This document shows positions 33,069 to 41,496 of a stretch of DNA of 64,000 nucleotides, one piece after another; the first letter of the stretch is position 1; the number at the start of each line of letters is the position of its first letter. A model generated the notes under the pieces. It worked only from the letters and a program-made list of their open reading frames with translations, made no database searches and was not told the origin of the DNA. Origin of the DNA: Desulfuromonas sp. (GTDB lineage: Bacteria; Desulfobacterota; Desulfuromonadia; Desulfuromonadales; BM103). A program made the position numbers and the translations under genes. The stretch spans positions 37,153 to 101,152 of the forward strand of contig VEPG01000071.1 in assembly GCA_012026975.1 (NCBI GenBank). Direction: 5' to 3'.

Positions 33069-34748
33069 ATGGCCCGCATTACCCTCGACCCCGTGACCCG
33101 CATCGAAGGGCACCTGCGCATCGACGTCGAAGTCAACGACCACCGCGTCAGCAAGGCCTGGTCCTCGGCGCAGATGTGGCGCGGCATCGAAACCATCCTC
33201 AAAGGCCGCCCCCCCGAGGACGCCTGGATCTACGCCCAGCGTTTCTGCGGCGTCTGCACCACGGTCCACGCCATCTCCTCGATCCGTTCGGTGGAGCACG
33301 CGCTCAACGTGGAGGTGCCGCTCAACGCCCAGTACATCCGCAACATCATCATGGCCCAGCACTCGGTGCAGGACCACATCGTCCACTTCTACCACCTCTC
33401 CGCCCTCGACTGGGTCGACGTGGTCTCGGCGCTCAAGGCCGATCCGGCGGCCACCGCCCGCCTGGCCCAGTCGCTCAGCCCCTGGCCGGGGAATTCCGAG
33501 ACCGAGTTCCGGGCGGTCAAGGAGAAGCTGAGCGCCTTCGTCAACACCGGCCGGCTGGGGATCTTCTCCAGCGGCTACTGGGGGCATCCGGCCATGCAGC
33601 TGCCGCCGGAGGCCAACCTGATGGCCGTCACCCATTACCTGACCGCCCTCGACGTGCAGCGCAAGTCGGCGCAGGCGGTGGCGATCCTCGGCGGCAAGAA
33701 CCCGCACATCCAGAATCTCTGTGTCGGCGGGGTGGCCACCGCGGTCAACGTCGACAACCTGGCGACCCTGAACATGGAGCGGATCGCCGCCCTGCGCACC
33801 CTGATGGCGGAAACCCGCGATTACGTGCAGCAGGTCTATCTCCCCGACATGCTGGCCATTGCCGGGGCCTACCGCGACTGGTTCGGCATCGGCGCCGGCG
33901 TCACCAACTACCTGGCGGTGCCGGAGATGCCGGAGGACAGCCGCAACCAGCAATTCACCCTCCCCGGCGGGCTGATCCACGGCGGCGACCTGGGCGCGGC
34001 CCGCATCCTCAAGGACCACCAGGATCCGAAGCTGATCGGCGACATCAGTGAAAGCGTCGCCTGCGCCTGGTACAAGGGGAGCGCCGCGCTGCACCCTTGG
34101 GAAGGGGAGACCGAGCCGCTTTACACCGACTTCGAGGAGAACGGCAAGTACTCCTGGTGCAAGGCGCCGCGCCTGGCCGGACAGCCGGTGCAGGTCGGGC
34201 CGACGGCGCAGATCCTCGCCGGCTACGCCGCCGGCCAGCCGCAGATCAAGGCCCTGGTCGACAGCACCTGCCGCACCCTGAAGATCAAGCCGATGCAGCT
34301 CGGTTCGACCATGGGGCGGCTGGTGGCCCGCGCCCTGCGCGCCAGCCTGATGGCCGACCTCTCCCTGCACTATCTCGACAAGCTGGTCGAGAATCTCGGC
34401 CGCGGCGACAAGAGCTACGCCAACCCGACACCGATCCCGAAAGGGGAATATCGTGGCGTCGGCTTCCACGAGGCGCCGCGCGGCACCCTGTCACACTGGA
34501 TCGTGATTGAAGACAAAAAGATCAAGAACTACCAGGCCGTGGTGCCGTCGACCTGGAACTCCTCGCCGCGCGACGAGCAGGGGGTGCCCGGCCCCTACGA
34601 GGCCTCGCTGGTCAACAACCCGGTGGCCGAGCCGGAAAAGCCGCTGGAAGTGCTGCGCACCATCCACTCCTTCGACCCGTGCATCGCCTGCGCCGTGCAC
34701 ACCATCGATCCGGAAGGGAAAGAGATCACCAAGGTCAAGGTATTATGA
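33069..34748 (+). CDS. hybL: [NiFe] hydrogenase large (catalytic) subunit HybL (HybC-like)
   Basis: This subunit splits H2 at a Ni-Fe centre. The 559-residue protein has the N-terminal L1 motif RFCGVC (Cys60, Cys63) and the C-terminal DPCIACAVH (Cys538, Cys541, His544). Fifteen residues beyond His544 form the maturation peptide that the HybD protease removes. GGAG lies 8 bases before the ATG at 33069. It has no Tat signal of its own and travels with HybS. The stop overlaps the hybD start (ATGA). Confidence 0.96.
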   Translation: MARITLDPVTRIEGHLRIDVEVNDHRVSKAWSSAQMWRGIETILKGRPPEDAWIYAQRFCGVCTTVHAISSIRSVEHALNVEVPLNAQYIRNIIMAQHSVQDHIVHFYHLSALDWVDVVSALKADPAATARLAQSLSPWPGNSETEFRAVKEKLSAFVNTGRLGIFSSGYWGHPAMQLPPEANLMAVTHYLTALDVQRKSAQAVAILGGKNPHIQNLCVGGVATAVNVDNLATLNMERIAALRTLMAETRDYVQQVYLPDMLAIAGAYRDWFGIGAGVTNYLAVPEMPEDSRNQQFTLPGGLIHGGDLGAARILKDHQDPKLIGDISESVACAWYKGSAALHPWEGETEPLYTDFEENGKYSWCKAPRLAGQPVQVGPTAQILAGYAAGQPQIKALVDSTCRTLKIKPMQLGSTMGRLVARALRASLMADLSLHYLDKLVENLGRGDKSYANPTPIPKGEYRGVGFHEAPRGTLSHWIVIEDKKIKNYQAVVPSTWNSSPRDEQGVPGPYEASLVNNPVAEPEKPLEVLRTIHSFDPCIACAVHTIDPEGKEITKVKVL

Positions 34749-35257
34749 GCACTCTGGTCTACGGCGCCGGCAACACCCTGGTCTCCGACGAGGGGTTCGG
34801 CGTCCATCTGGTCGACTACCTGCAGCGGCACTGGGACGTCCCGCCGGAGGTCGAACTGCTCGACGGCGGTACGCTGGGGATCATGACCGGCTACCGGGTC
34901 GAAGAGGTCGACCACCTGATTTTGGTCGACGTCCTCGACGCCGACGGTTTTCCAGGGGAGGTGCGGCGCTACGACCTGCACGATCTGCTGCTCGATCGTC
35001 TGCCGGTCAAGCTCTCGCCGCACCAGATCGGCATTCAGGAGATGCTCTCCTTAAGCGCCCTGCGCGGGCGTTTGCCGCAGAGTGCCACGCTCTTCGGCGT
35101 CATTCCGGCCTCCTATGCCGCCGGAATCGGCCTGTCCCCCCCGCTGGCGGCGGCACTCGGCCCCGTGGCCGCCCTGGTCGTCGCCGAGTTGGAGCGCCAG
35201 GGGCACCGGCTCATCTCTCTCCGTGATGTCGGTGCCCCGGCGCTCCGTGCCTGTTGA
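34745..35257 (+). CDS. hybD: Hydrogenase maturation endopeptidase (HybD/HyaD family)
   Basis: The 170-residue protease removes the C-terminal tail of HybL after Ni insertion. Family residues are present: GAGNTLVSDEGFGVHLV at the N-terminus, with an acidic nickel-sensing residue, LLDGGTLGIM with Asp, and LSPHQIGIQEML with His. Length and order match HybD/HyaD proteins. The ATG at 34745 overlaps the hybL stop by 4 bases, giving translational coupling to its substrate. Confidence 0.95.
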   Translation: MSTLVYGAGNTLVSDEGFGVHLVDYLQRHWDVPPEVELLDGGTLGIMTGYRVEEVDHLILVDVLDADGFPGEVRRYDLHDLLLDRLPVKLSPHQIGIQEMLSLSALRGRLPQSATLFGVIPASYAAGIGLSPPLAAALGPVAALVVAELERQGHRLISLRDVGAPALRAC

Positions 35258-35309
35258 CGCCAGGCCGGGTTGGCAATCCGGCACCGGATCGACCGGCAGG
35301 CGCCCTTGC

Positions 35310-35339
35310 AATTTATAGACAGCCACCCCATTATAAATT
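35310..35339. promoter_or_regulatory. AT-rich inverted repeat upstream of hypA
   Basis: AATTTATA and TATAAATT form perfect 8-bp arms around 14 bases, 17 bases before the hypA start. It could be a weak hairpin, an operator or a -10-like region for hypA. The surrounding 98-base gap holds no gene. Confidence 0.35.
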
Positions 35340-35355
35340 TTTCGGGGGCGCGCCG

Positions 35356-35697
35356 ATGCACGAACTCAGCCTGACACAAAATCTCGTCGCCATTGCCGAG
35401 GAGCACGCCCGCAAGGCGGGCGCGGTCGTTATCCGCTCCATCACCTTGGAAGTCGGGGAGCTGTCGGGTGCGATCCCGGAGGCGCTGGAGTTCGCCTTCG
35501 ACGTCTGTAGTAAGGGGACGCTGGCCGAGGGGGCGGTCCTGACCATCCGGCGCGTGCCGGGCCACGGCCGGTGCGCGGTCTGTGCGGCGGAGACCGCGTG
35601 CCATGAGCTGTCCGCGGTCTGCCCGGCATGCGGCGCCCTCGGCTTCGAACTCGCCACCGGCACGGAGCTGCGCCTTCTCGAACTGGAGATCGACTGA
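35356..35697 (+). CDS. hypA: Hydrogenase nickel-insertion protein HypA
   Basis: HypA delivers Ni with HypB. The 113-residue protein starts with the nickel site MHELSLTQNL (Met1-His2-Glu3) and has the zinc site CAVCAAETAC...CPACGAL. Length is normal. A GGGGGCG element precedes the ATG. It is the first hyp gene, 98 bases after hybD, and is 3 bases from hypB. Confidence 0.95.
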   Translation: MHELSLTQNLVAIAEEHARKAGAVVIRSITLEVGELSGAIPEALEFAFDVCSKGTLAEGAVLTIRRVPGHGRCAVCAAETACHELSAVCPACGALGFELATGTELRLLELEID

Positions 35698-35700
35698 CGC

Positions 35701-36453
35701 ATGTGCATCAATTGCGGTTGCGCTCCCACCGAGGGAGCACACAATCATCACCATCACGATCATGACCACGGCGCGCGCACCCTGCGCATCGAGGAAGACC
35801 TGCTCGCCAAGAACGACCGCCTGGCGGCGGGCAACCGCGCGCAGTTCGCCGCTGCCGGAGTCTTTGTTCTCAACTTGGTCAGTTCCCCCGGCTCCGGCAA
35901 GACCACGCTGCTGGAGCGGACCCTGCGCGAACTCGGGACGAAGTGGCGCTTCGCCGTCCTCGAAGGGGATCAGCAGACCAGCCTCGATGCCGACCGCATC
36001 GCCGCGCCCGGGGTGCCGGTCCGGCAGATCAACACCGGTGCCGGCTGCCACCTCGATGCCCACATGGTCGGTCACGGCGTCGAAAACTTCGACCTGCCCG
36101 GAACCGATCTCCTGCTGATCGAAAATGTCGGCAACCTGGTCTGCCCGGCATCCTTCGACCTTGGCGAGGACCACAAGGTCGCCCTGCTGTCGGTGACCGA
36201 AGGGGAGGACAAGCCGCTCAAGTACCCGCAGATGTTCCGGGCGGCTGCCCTGATGATCATCACCAAGACCGATCTGCTCCCTTATGTCGATTTCGACGTT
36301 GAGCGCTGCAAGGCCTTTGCGCGGCAGGTCAATCCGAAGATCGAGATCCTCGAGCTCTCCTGCCGCAGCGGTGAAGGACTGGCGGAATGGTACGGGTGGC
36401 TGGAGGAAGGCGTGAAAAGGAAACAAGAGCCAAGAGCCGAGAGCCAAGAATAA
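35701..36453 (+). CDS. hypB: Hydrogenase nickel-incorporation GTPase HypB
   Basis: The 250-residue protein has the N-terminal high-affinity nickel motif (MCINCGCAP), a His-rich stretch ([11 protein letters not shown]) likely used for Ni storage, and a SIMIBI GTPase domain. The GTPase has Walker [10 protein letters not shown], an internal [12 protein letters not shown] zinc/nickel element, [10 protein letters not shown] and the TKTD guanine motif. GTP hydrolysis drives Ni release from HypA/HypB to the large subunit. The last dozen residues ([12 protein letters not shown]) run into short DNA repeats and look like a recent extension. Confidence 0.95.
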   Translation: MCINCGCAPTEGAHNHHHHDHDHGARTLRIEEDLLAKNDRLAAGNRAQFAAAGVFVLNLVSSPGSGKTTLLERTLRELGTKWRFAVLEGDQQTSLDADRIAAPGVPVRQINTGAGCHLDAHMVGHGVENFDLPGTDLLLIENVGNLVCPASFDLGEDHKVALLSVTEGEDKPLKYPQMFRAAALMIITKTDLLPYVDFDVERCKAFARQVNPKIEILELSCRSGEGLAEWYGWLEEGVKRKQEPRAESQE

Positions 36454-36520
36454 GACCCCGGTTTTTCTCGAGTCTTGGCGCTTGAGTCTTTAGCGAGCGA
36501 CGCAAGGAGTGAGCGTTCTT

Positions 36521-36751
36521 ATGTGCCTGGGTGTACCGATGCAGATCAAAACGATCACCGATGACCTGGCGGTCTGCGAAATCGACGGCGTGCGCCGCGA
36601 GGCGAGCCTGATGATGGTCGATGGCGTACAGGTCGGTGACTACGTCCTGATTCATGCCGGTTTCGCCATCGAGAAGATCGACGAGGCGGAAGCGCAGCTG
36701 ACTCTTGACGCTCTGCGCGCCGCCCTGGATGAGGGACTCTTCCCCGAATGA
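36521..36751 (+). CDS. hypC: Hydrogenase assembly chaperone HypC
   Basis: The 76-residue protein begins MCLGVPMQIK; Cys2 binds the Fe(CN)2CO precursor with HypD. I start at 36521 because the family always begins MCxGxP and AAGGAG lies about 12 bases upstream; an ATG 12 bases earlier would bury Cys2. The 67-base gap before it holds short direct repeats (AGAGCCAAGAGCCGAGAGCC) and no gene. The stop overlaps the hypD start. Confidence 0.95.
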   Translation: MCLGVPMQIKTITDDLAVCEIDGVRREASLMMVDGVQVGDYVLIHAGFAIEKIDEAEAQLTLDALRAALDEGLFPE

Positions 36752-37836
36752 GCCTGTTCGCCCCGTTCCGCGACCCGGCGCTGGCGCGCGGCCAGCTCGC
36801 GGCGATTCGCCGGACCGTAGCGGACCATGCCGGCACCATGACGCTGATGGAGGTGTGCGGCACGCACACCATGGCCATCTGTCAGCACGGCATCCGCGCC
36901 CTGCTTCCCGACCGGATTCGCCTGATCTCCGGACCGGGCTGCCCGGTGTGCGTCACCCCGGTCGGCTATGTCGACCACGCCGTGGCGCTGGCACGCCGCC
37001 CGGCGACGGTCATCGCCACCTTCGGCGACATGGTGCGCGTTCCCGGTTCCTCCTCCAGTCTGCTGCGCGAGCAGGCCGCCGGCGCGATGATCAGGATCGT
37101 CTATTCCCCCCTCGACGCCGTGACCCTGGCCGAAAAGCACCCGGACCGCACCGTGGTCTTCCTCGGCGTCGGTTTCGAGACGACCGCCCCGACCGTTGCC
37201 GGCGCGATCGTCACGGCCAAACGCCAGGGGTTGACCAACTTCTTCGTCCTCTGTGCCCACAAGACCATTCCGATCCCGATGGCGGTGCTGGCCGATGATC
37301 CGGAACTGCAGGTCGACGGCTACCTCTGTCCGGCCCACGTTTCGGTAATCATCGGTGCCGACGCTTACCAACCGCTGGCCGGGCAGCACCATGTGCCGTG
37401 CGTGATCACCGGCTTCGAGCCGCTCGACGTCCTCCAGGGGGTACTGATGCTGGCCCGGCAGATCAAAGCCGGCGCGGCGCGGGTCGAGACCCAGTACCGC
37501 CGGGTGGTCAGGCCGGAGGGAAACCTGAAAGCCCGGGCGCTGCTGGCCGAGGTGTTCGAACCGTGCGATGCGGGCTGGCGCGGCATCGGCACGATCCCCG
37601 GCAGCGGTCTGCAACTGCGCCCGGCCTATGCCGCCTTCGATGCCGCCGTGCAGCTGCCGGTGACGGTGGAACCGCCGCGCGAGCATGCCGGCTGCCGCTG
37701 CGGCGAGATCCTCAAGGGGAAGCTGCGCCCCAGCGACTGCCCGCTGTTTCGCACGGTCTGCACCCCGGAAGAGCCGGTGGGGGCGTGCATGGTCTCCAGT
37801 GAAGGAACATGTGCAGCGGAGTACAAATACGGCTGA
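36748..37836 (+). CDS. hypD: Hydrogenase Fe-(CN)2CO assembly protein HypD
   Basis: The 362-residue protein builds the Fe(CN)2CO unit with HypC and HypE. It has the redox/Fe motif MEVCGTHT near the N-terminus, GPGCPVCVTP, GFETTAPTVAGA and the C-terminal 4Fe-4S cluster Cys set (HAGCRCGEILKG...CPLFRTVCTP). All are intact. It overlaps hypC by 4 bases and is separated from hypE by a palindromic repeat. Confidence 0.96.
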   Translation: MSLFAPFRDPALARGQLAAIRRTVADHAGTMTLMEVCGTHTMAICQHGIRALLPDRIRLISGPGCPVCVTPVGYVDHAVALARRPATVIATFGDMVRVPGSSSSLLREQAAGAMIRIVYSPLDAVTLAEKHPDRTVVFLGVGFETTAPTVAGAIVTAKRQGLTNFFVLCAHKTIPIPMAVLADDPELQVDGYLCPAHVSVIIGADAYQPLAGQHHVPCVITGFEPLDVLQGVLMLARQIKAGAARVETQYRRVVRPEGNLKARALLAEVFEPCDAGWRGIGTIPGSGLQLRPAYAAFDAAVQLPVTVEPPREHAGCRCGEILKGKLRPSDCPLFRTVCTPEEPVGACMVSSEGTCAAEYKYG

Positions 37837-37852
37837 TCGAAAGTCATAAGCC

Positions 37853-38064
37853 TTGGCCGCTGATAAAGGCGGATCAAGGCGGATAAACCAAAAATAAATT
37901 AACAGGGATAATGGGGATCAAGGGGATAAAATCAAAGGCCTTTTGGGGTTTTAAAGTCGAAAAAACAATATTATTTTGACTTGCGGGTTTCATCCCCTGT
38001 ATCCCCTTTATCCCTGTTAGATAGAATCGCTTGATCAGATTTGATCCGCTTTGATCAGCGGCCA
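37853..38064. repeat. Large imperfect palindrome between hypD and hypE
   Basis: The outer arms TTGGCCGCTGAT and ATCAGCGGCCAA match (one base short), and inner arms TAACAGGGATAATGGGGATC and its near reverse complement (38015 region) also pair. About 210 bases form one long hairpin with an AT-rich centre (near 37950-37975). It is non-coding and looks like a miniature inverted-repeat element inserted in the hyp operon. It may attenuate hypE. Confidence 0.7.
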
Positions 38065-38094
38065 ATAGAATTGGTTTTTTCTGAAAGGAAATCG

Positions 38095-39114
38095 ATGGCC
38101 TCCGACATTATCCTGCTCGGCCACGGCAGTGGCGGGACGCTCAGTCACCGGTTGCTCGACGAGCTGATCGTGCCGATCCTCTCCGGCATCGGCCCGCGCG
38201 ACCAGAACGATGCCGCGGTGCTGGCGCCCGTCAGCGGCCGACTGGCGTTCACCACCGACAGCTACGTGGTCGATCCGCTCTTTTTCCCCGGCGGCGACAT
38301 CGGCTGCCTGGCGGTGTACGGGACGATCAACGATCTGGCCATGGCCGGGGCCCGGCCGCTCTCCCTCAGCGTCGGCCTGATCATCGAGGAGGGGCTGCCG
38401 GTTGCCGACTTGAAACGGGTGCTGGAGAGCCTGCGTGCCGCCGCCGACCGCTGCGGCGTGGGTATTGTCACCGGCGACACCAAAGTGGTGCCGCGCGGCA
38501 AGGCCGACCAGCTGTTCATCAACACCGCCGGGATCGGCGTGCTGGAGCACGCGCTGGAGATCAAGGGGAGCGGCGCCCGCCCCGGCGACCGGGTGCTGAT
38601 CAACGGCCCGTTCGGCGACCACGGCATGGCGGTGCTGGTTGCGCGCGAAGGGCTGGAACTGACCGCGCCGATCGTCTCCGACTGCGCGCCGCTGCACGAA
38701 CTGGTCGGCGAGTTGCTCGCGGAGCTTGGTGATGCCGTGCACGTCCTGCGCGACCCGACGCGCGGCGGGGTGGCGACCACCCTCAAGGAGCTTGCCCGCC
38801 AGTCGGACGTCGCCATCGTTCTCGATGAAGCCGCCCTGCCGGTGACCCCGGCGGTGGCCGGCGCCTGCGCGATCCTCGGCCTCGACCCGCTGTTCGTCGC
38901 CAACGAGGGGAAGCTGCTGGCCTGTGTCGCTCCCGAGGCGGTCGAGGCTGCCTTGGCAATCATGCGTCGTCATGCGCCGGCTGGAGAGTCGGGGCCGGCG
39001 ATTATCGGCGAGGTGGTCGGGGAGAGCGGTGGCAAAGTACGCTTGCGCACCGCCATCGGCGGGGTGCGGGCGATCGAGATGTTGGCGGGGGAGCAGCTGC
39101 CGCGCATCTGTTGA
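38095..39114 (+). CDS. hypE: Carbamoyl-dehydratase HypE
   Basis: HypE dehydrates carbamoyl carried on its C-terminal Cys to thiocyanate, the CN source. The 339-residue protein has the ATP-binding AIRS-type fold (ILLGHGSGGTLSH, DNA-encoded DQNDAAVLAP, FTTDSYVVDPLFFPGGDIG, here split as FTTDSYVVDPLFF and PGGDIG, and DPTRGGVATTL) and ends in the essential PRIC. GGAAATCG precedes the ATG at 38095. It is the last hyp gene, followed by a repeat and terminator. Confidence 0.95.
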   Translation: MASDIILLGHGSGGTLSHRLLDELIVPILSGIGPRDQNDAAVLAPVSGRLAFTTDSYVVDPLFFPGGDIGCLAVYGTINDLAMAGARPLSLSVGLIIEEGLPVADLKRVLESLRAAADRCGVGIVTGDTKVVPRGKADQLFINTAGIGVLEHALEIKGSGARPGDRVLINGPFGDHGMAVLVAREGLELTAPIVSDCAPLHELVGELLAELGDAVHVLRDPTRGGVATTLKELARQSDVAIVLDEAALPVTPAVAGACAILGLDPLFVANEGKLLACVAPEAVEAALAIMRRHAPAGESGPAIIGEVVGESGGKVRLRTAIGGVRAIEMLAGEQLPRIC

Positions 39115-39115
39115 G

Positions 39116-39236
39116 CGGCTGATGAAAAGACCCCATCTGCGGCGTTGCCCTTGGCCTCGGCGCTGCGACGTACCGATGGGTACGCCTCGCTTCTCGGCCT
39201 GCGGGCGCCTTGCACCTGGGGTCTTTTGATCAGCCG
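39116..39236. repeat. Dispersed palindromic intergenic repeat, copy B
   Basis: Starts CGGCTGATGAAAAGACCCCA and ends GGGGTCTTTTGATCAGCCG. Outer bases are self-complementary and the body carries CGACGTACCGATGGGTACG. It aligns with the reverse complement of 286-409. It begins right after the hypE stop. Confidence 0.8.
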
Positions 39237-39255
39237 TGATGATTGCAGGAATGAA

Positions 39256-39282
39256 AAGGCCCCCTTCACTCAAGGGGGCCTT
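39256..39282. terminator. Bidirectional terminator between hypE and the cytochrome operon
   Basis: Arms AAGGCCCCCTT and AAGGGGGCCTT form an 11-bp stem with a 5-base loop between two convergent gene ends; A/T-rich bases follow on both sides. Confidence 0.85.
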
Positions 39283-39306
39283 CGTGTTTTTCAACAGAAG
39301 CAGGAG

Positions 39307-40206
39307 TTACTCGGTCAGAATGCCGAAAACCTGGACCCGGTTGTTGCTGCGGTCGGCGACGATCAGCTTCCCTTGGCTGTTGATGCAAAGCTGCGCGGGG
39401 TAGTAGAGCTGGCCCTCTTCCCACCCCAGGGCCAGTTTGTGCCCGAGGAAGCTGCCGTCCCTGCCGACCAGCGCCAGACCGCTGCCGTGCTGGTCAGACA
39501 GATAAAGCGTTCCCTGCCCGTCGATGGCCAGGCTGGTGGGGAAGTTGGTGTATTCCTTCAGCCCCTTGCCCAGGAGCGTGAACGCTTCGGCCGCCGGATT
39601 GGCTGCGTAGACGGCTCCGGCGACACTGTCGAGCAGATAGACGGTACCCTGGGGACTGATCGCGAGATCGGCCATGGTGCCGTAGTCTTTCGGGAAGGCG
39701 ATCTGGCGCAGATATTGCCCGGCTGCGTCCAGCACCAGCACCCTCTCGGCGAAGATGTCCAGCAGATAGAGGTTGTCCTGGGCGTCGAACGCGAAGCTGC
39801 GCGGGACGAAATTCTGAGCGCCCGGCAGGTTCCTGGGCTTCAGCGCGCCGGTCATTTTCCCGTCCGCCCCCAGCTTGGCAACGGTTCGATCCTTGCCGTT
39901 GAGCAGGTAGATGTCACCGCGCGAGTTTATCCGCACGATGAGCGGCACGGCCCCTTCCAGCGGCACGACGGTCTTGGCGACCAGGGTTTGCTCACCCAGG
40001 CTGAAAATCACGATCCGGCTGTTGCCGGTATCGGCCACCACCAGCGTTTTTTCATCGCAGGCCACCCCCTCCGGCAGCTTCAGGGCAACCCCCTCGCCAT
40101 CGGCGTACAGCGTCTGCAGGTGCTTGAACTGGGTTGCCCCGACGGTGGCCGGGAGCAGGCACCCCAAGGCCACGAGACTCACGATTCCGGTCAGTAACTG
40201 GCGCAT
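39307..40206 (-). CDS. Secreted NHL-repeat beta-propeller protein
   Basis: From the ATG at 40206 (GGAG upstream) the 299-residue product has a signal peptide (about 1-23) and then NHL-type propeller blades. Repeated pieces are DTGNSRIVIFSL, INSRGDIYLLNGKDRTV, FDAQDNLYLLD, ISPQGTVYLLDS, IDGQGTLYLSDQ and INSQGKLIVADRSNNRVQVF. About six blades can be counted. NHL proteins of this type accompany multiheme cytochromes in Geobacter. It closes the operon, 5 bases after the 16-heme cytochrome. Probably periplasmic or surface scaffold. Confidence 0.88.
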   Translation of the reverse strand: MRQLLTGIVSLVALGCLLPATVGATQFKHLQTLYADGEGVALKLPEGVACDEKTLVVADTGNSRIVIFSLGEQTLVAKTVVPLEGAVPLIVRINSRGDIYLLNGKDRTVAKLGADGKMTGALKPRNLPGAQNFVPRSFAFDAQDNLYLLDIFAERVLVLDAAGQYLRQIAFPKDYGTMADLAISPQGTVYLLDSVAGAVYAANPAAEAFTLLGKGLKEYTNFPTSLAIDGQGTLYLSDQHGSGLALVGRDGSFLGHKLALGWEEGQLYYPAQLCINSQGKLIVADRSNNRVQVFGILTE

Positions 40207-40210
40207 GGTT

Positions 40211-41485
40211 TTATCTCCGATACTTGGTGTGACACTGCACGCAGAGGGCCTGGACATCCGGATAATAGAGGAAATGCTTGTATTCCGTGCCATGGGTCCG
40301 GTGACAGCTGAGGCAATCGAGCGAGAGGTTGCGGTTGCGCGGGTCGATCACCTCGGGGCCGATCGGATGCGTCGAATGGGCCTGCCAGTCGTGGCACTGG
40401 GCACAGACCTCGCTCGTCGCCGCTTTCGTTTGCAGGAACAGGTTGTCCGAGGCATGCGGTGAGTGGCAGGTGGTGCACTCCCCGTCGCTGATCGGTTGAT
40501 GCTTGGTCTGCGCCCGCGCCTGGCGGGCCAGGGTGTCGGCATGGCAGCTGCCGCAGACCTCCAGCATCGGCTTCCGCAACAGCCCGGCCTGGGTCGACGC
40601 ATGGGGTGAATGGCAGTTGATGCAGCCGGTCTTGTCCACCAGCGGCCAGTGCAGGCGCTTCTTGCCGAACGCCGTGTTGAGCATGTCGTAGTGACAGCCC
40701 TGGCAGAGTTCGTAGCCCTGTTTTTTCAGGGTAAAGGGCTGTGCGGCGGTCGGTTCCTCGTGGCACTGGTTGCACATGCCGCTCTTGAGCGGCTGGTGCA
40801 CGTTGTCCGCCAGGAGCGCCCCGGCATTCGAGCCGTGCGGATCATGACAGGAGGTGCAGCGACCCCGCTCGACCGGGTAGTTCATGTGCCGCTTTTTGAA
40901 CCCTTCGCTGTTGGTCTTGTGGCAGTCGAGGCACAGTTTGGGTTCCTCGGCGGTCAGCAGGCTGACCTGCTTTGCCGAAGCGTGCGGGTTGTGACACTTG
41001 AGGCAACCCTGCTTGACCGGGGCATGAGAGAACTTGTTGGCGGCAATCTTCTTGCCCAGGGCCTGGTGACAGTCGAAGCAGAGCTCGCTGCCGCCCTTGA
41101 CCAGGTTGGCTGGATTGGCCGACGCATGCGGGTCATGACAGGCGACGCACTTGCCCTCGGCCACCACCCGGTGAGTGCTGACGGCCCCCTTGGGGATCAC
41201 CTGGTCGTGGCATTTGTAGCAGATCGTCTCGGCGGGCCCTTCCATCAGCTTCGCGTGGGTCGAGGCGTGGGGATTGTGGCAGCCGGTGCATTCCCCCTTG
41301 GCCAGCGGGGTATGGATATGCTTGGCCTGCAGTTTGCCGCCGAAGGCCGTGTGGCAGGTCAGGCAGAGCTTCCCCTCGGCGCCCGGCTTGAGCTTGAAGG
41401 TCTCGCTGCTCCCGGCGAAGGCGGCCGCGCCGCAGAGCATCAGCGCGGCCAGCAGCATCACAATGACTTGGTTTCGATATCTCAT
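40211..41485 (-). CDS. 16-heme c-type cytochrome (doubled CxxCH family)
   Basis: The 424-residue protein has a signal peptide (about 1-24) and sixteen CxxCH motifs. They alternate between isolated motifs and ones followed by DPHAS, NPHAS or SPHAS, in which the extra His is a likely distal ligand (CTGCHNPHAS, CVACHDPHAS). Each pair occupies about 50 residues, so it is a long repetitive wire. It should be periplasmic or outer-surface. It begins 12 bases after the 26-heme gene. Electron transfer to or from the OmcS-like system is inferred from context. Confidence 0.93.
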   Translation of the reverse strand: MRYRNQVIVMLLAALMLCGAAAFAGSSETFKLKPGAEGKLCLTCHTAFGGKLQAKHIHTPLAKGECTGCHNPHASTHAKLMEGPAETICYKCHDQVIPKGAVSTHRVVAEGKCVACHDPHASANPANLVKGGSELCFDCHQALGKKIAANKFSHAPVKQGCLKCHNPHASAKQVSLLTAEEPKLCLDCHKTNSEGFKKRHMNYPVERGRCTSCHDPHGSNAGALLADNVHQPLKSGMCNQCHEEPTAAQPFTLKKQGYELCQGCHYDMLNTAFGKKRLHWPLVDKTGCINCHSPHASTQAGLLRKPMLEVCGSCHADTLARQARAQTKHQPISDGECTTCHSPHASDNLFLQTKAATSEVCAQCHDWQAHSTHPIGPEVIDPRNRNLSLDCLSCHRTHGTEYKHFLYYPDVQALCVQCHTKYRR

Positions 41486-41496
41486 GGTGTCCACCT

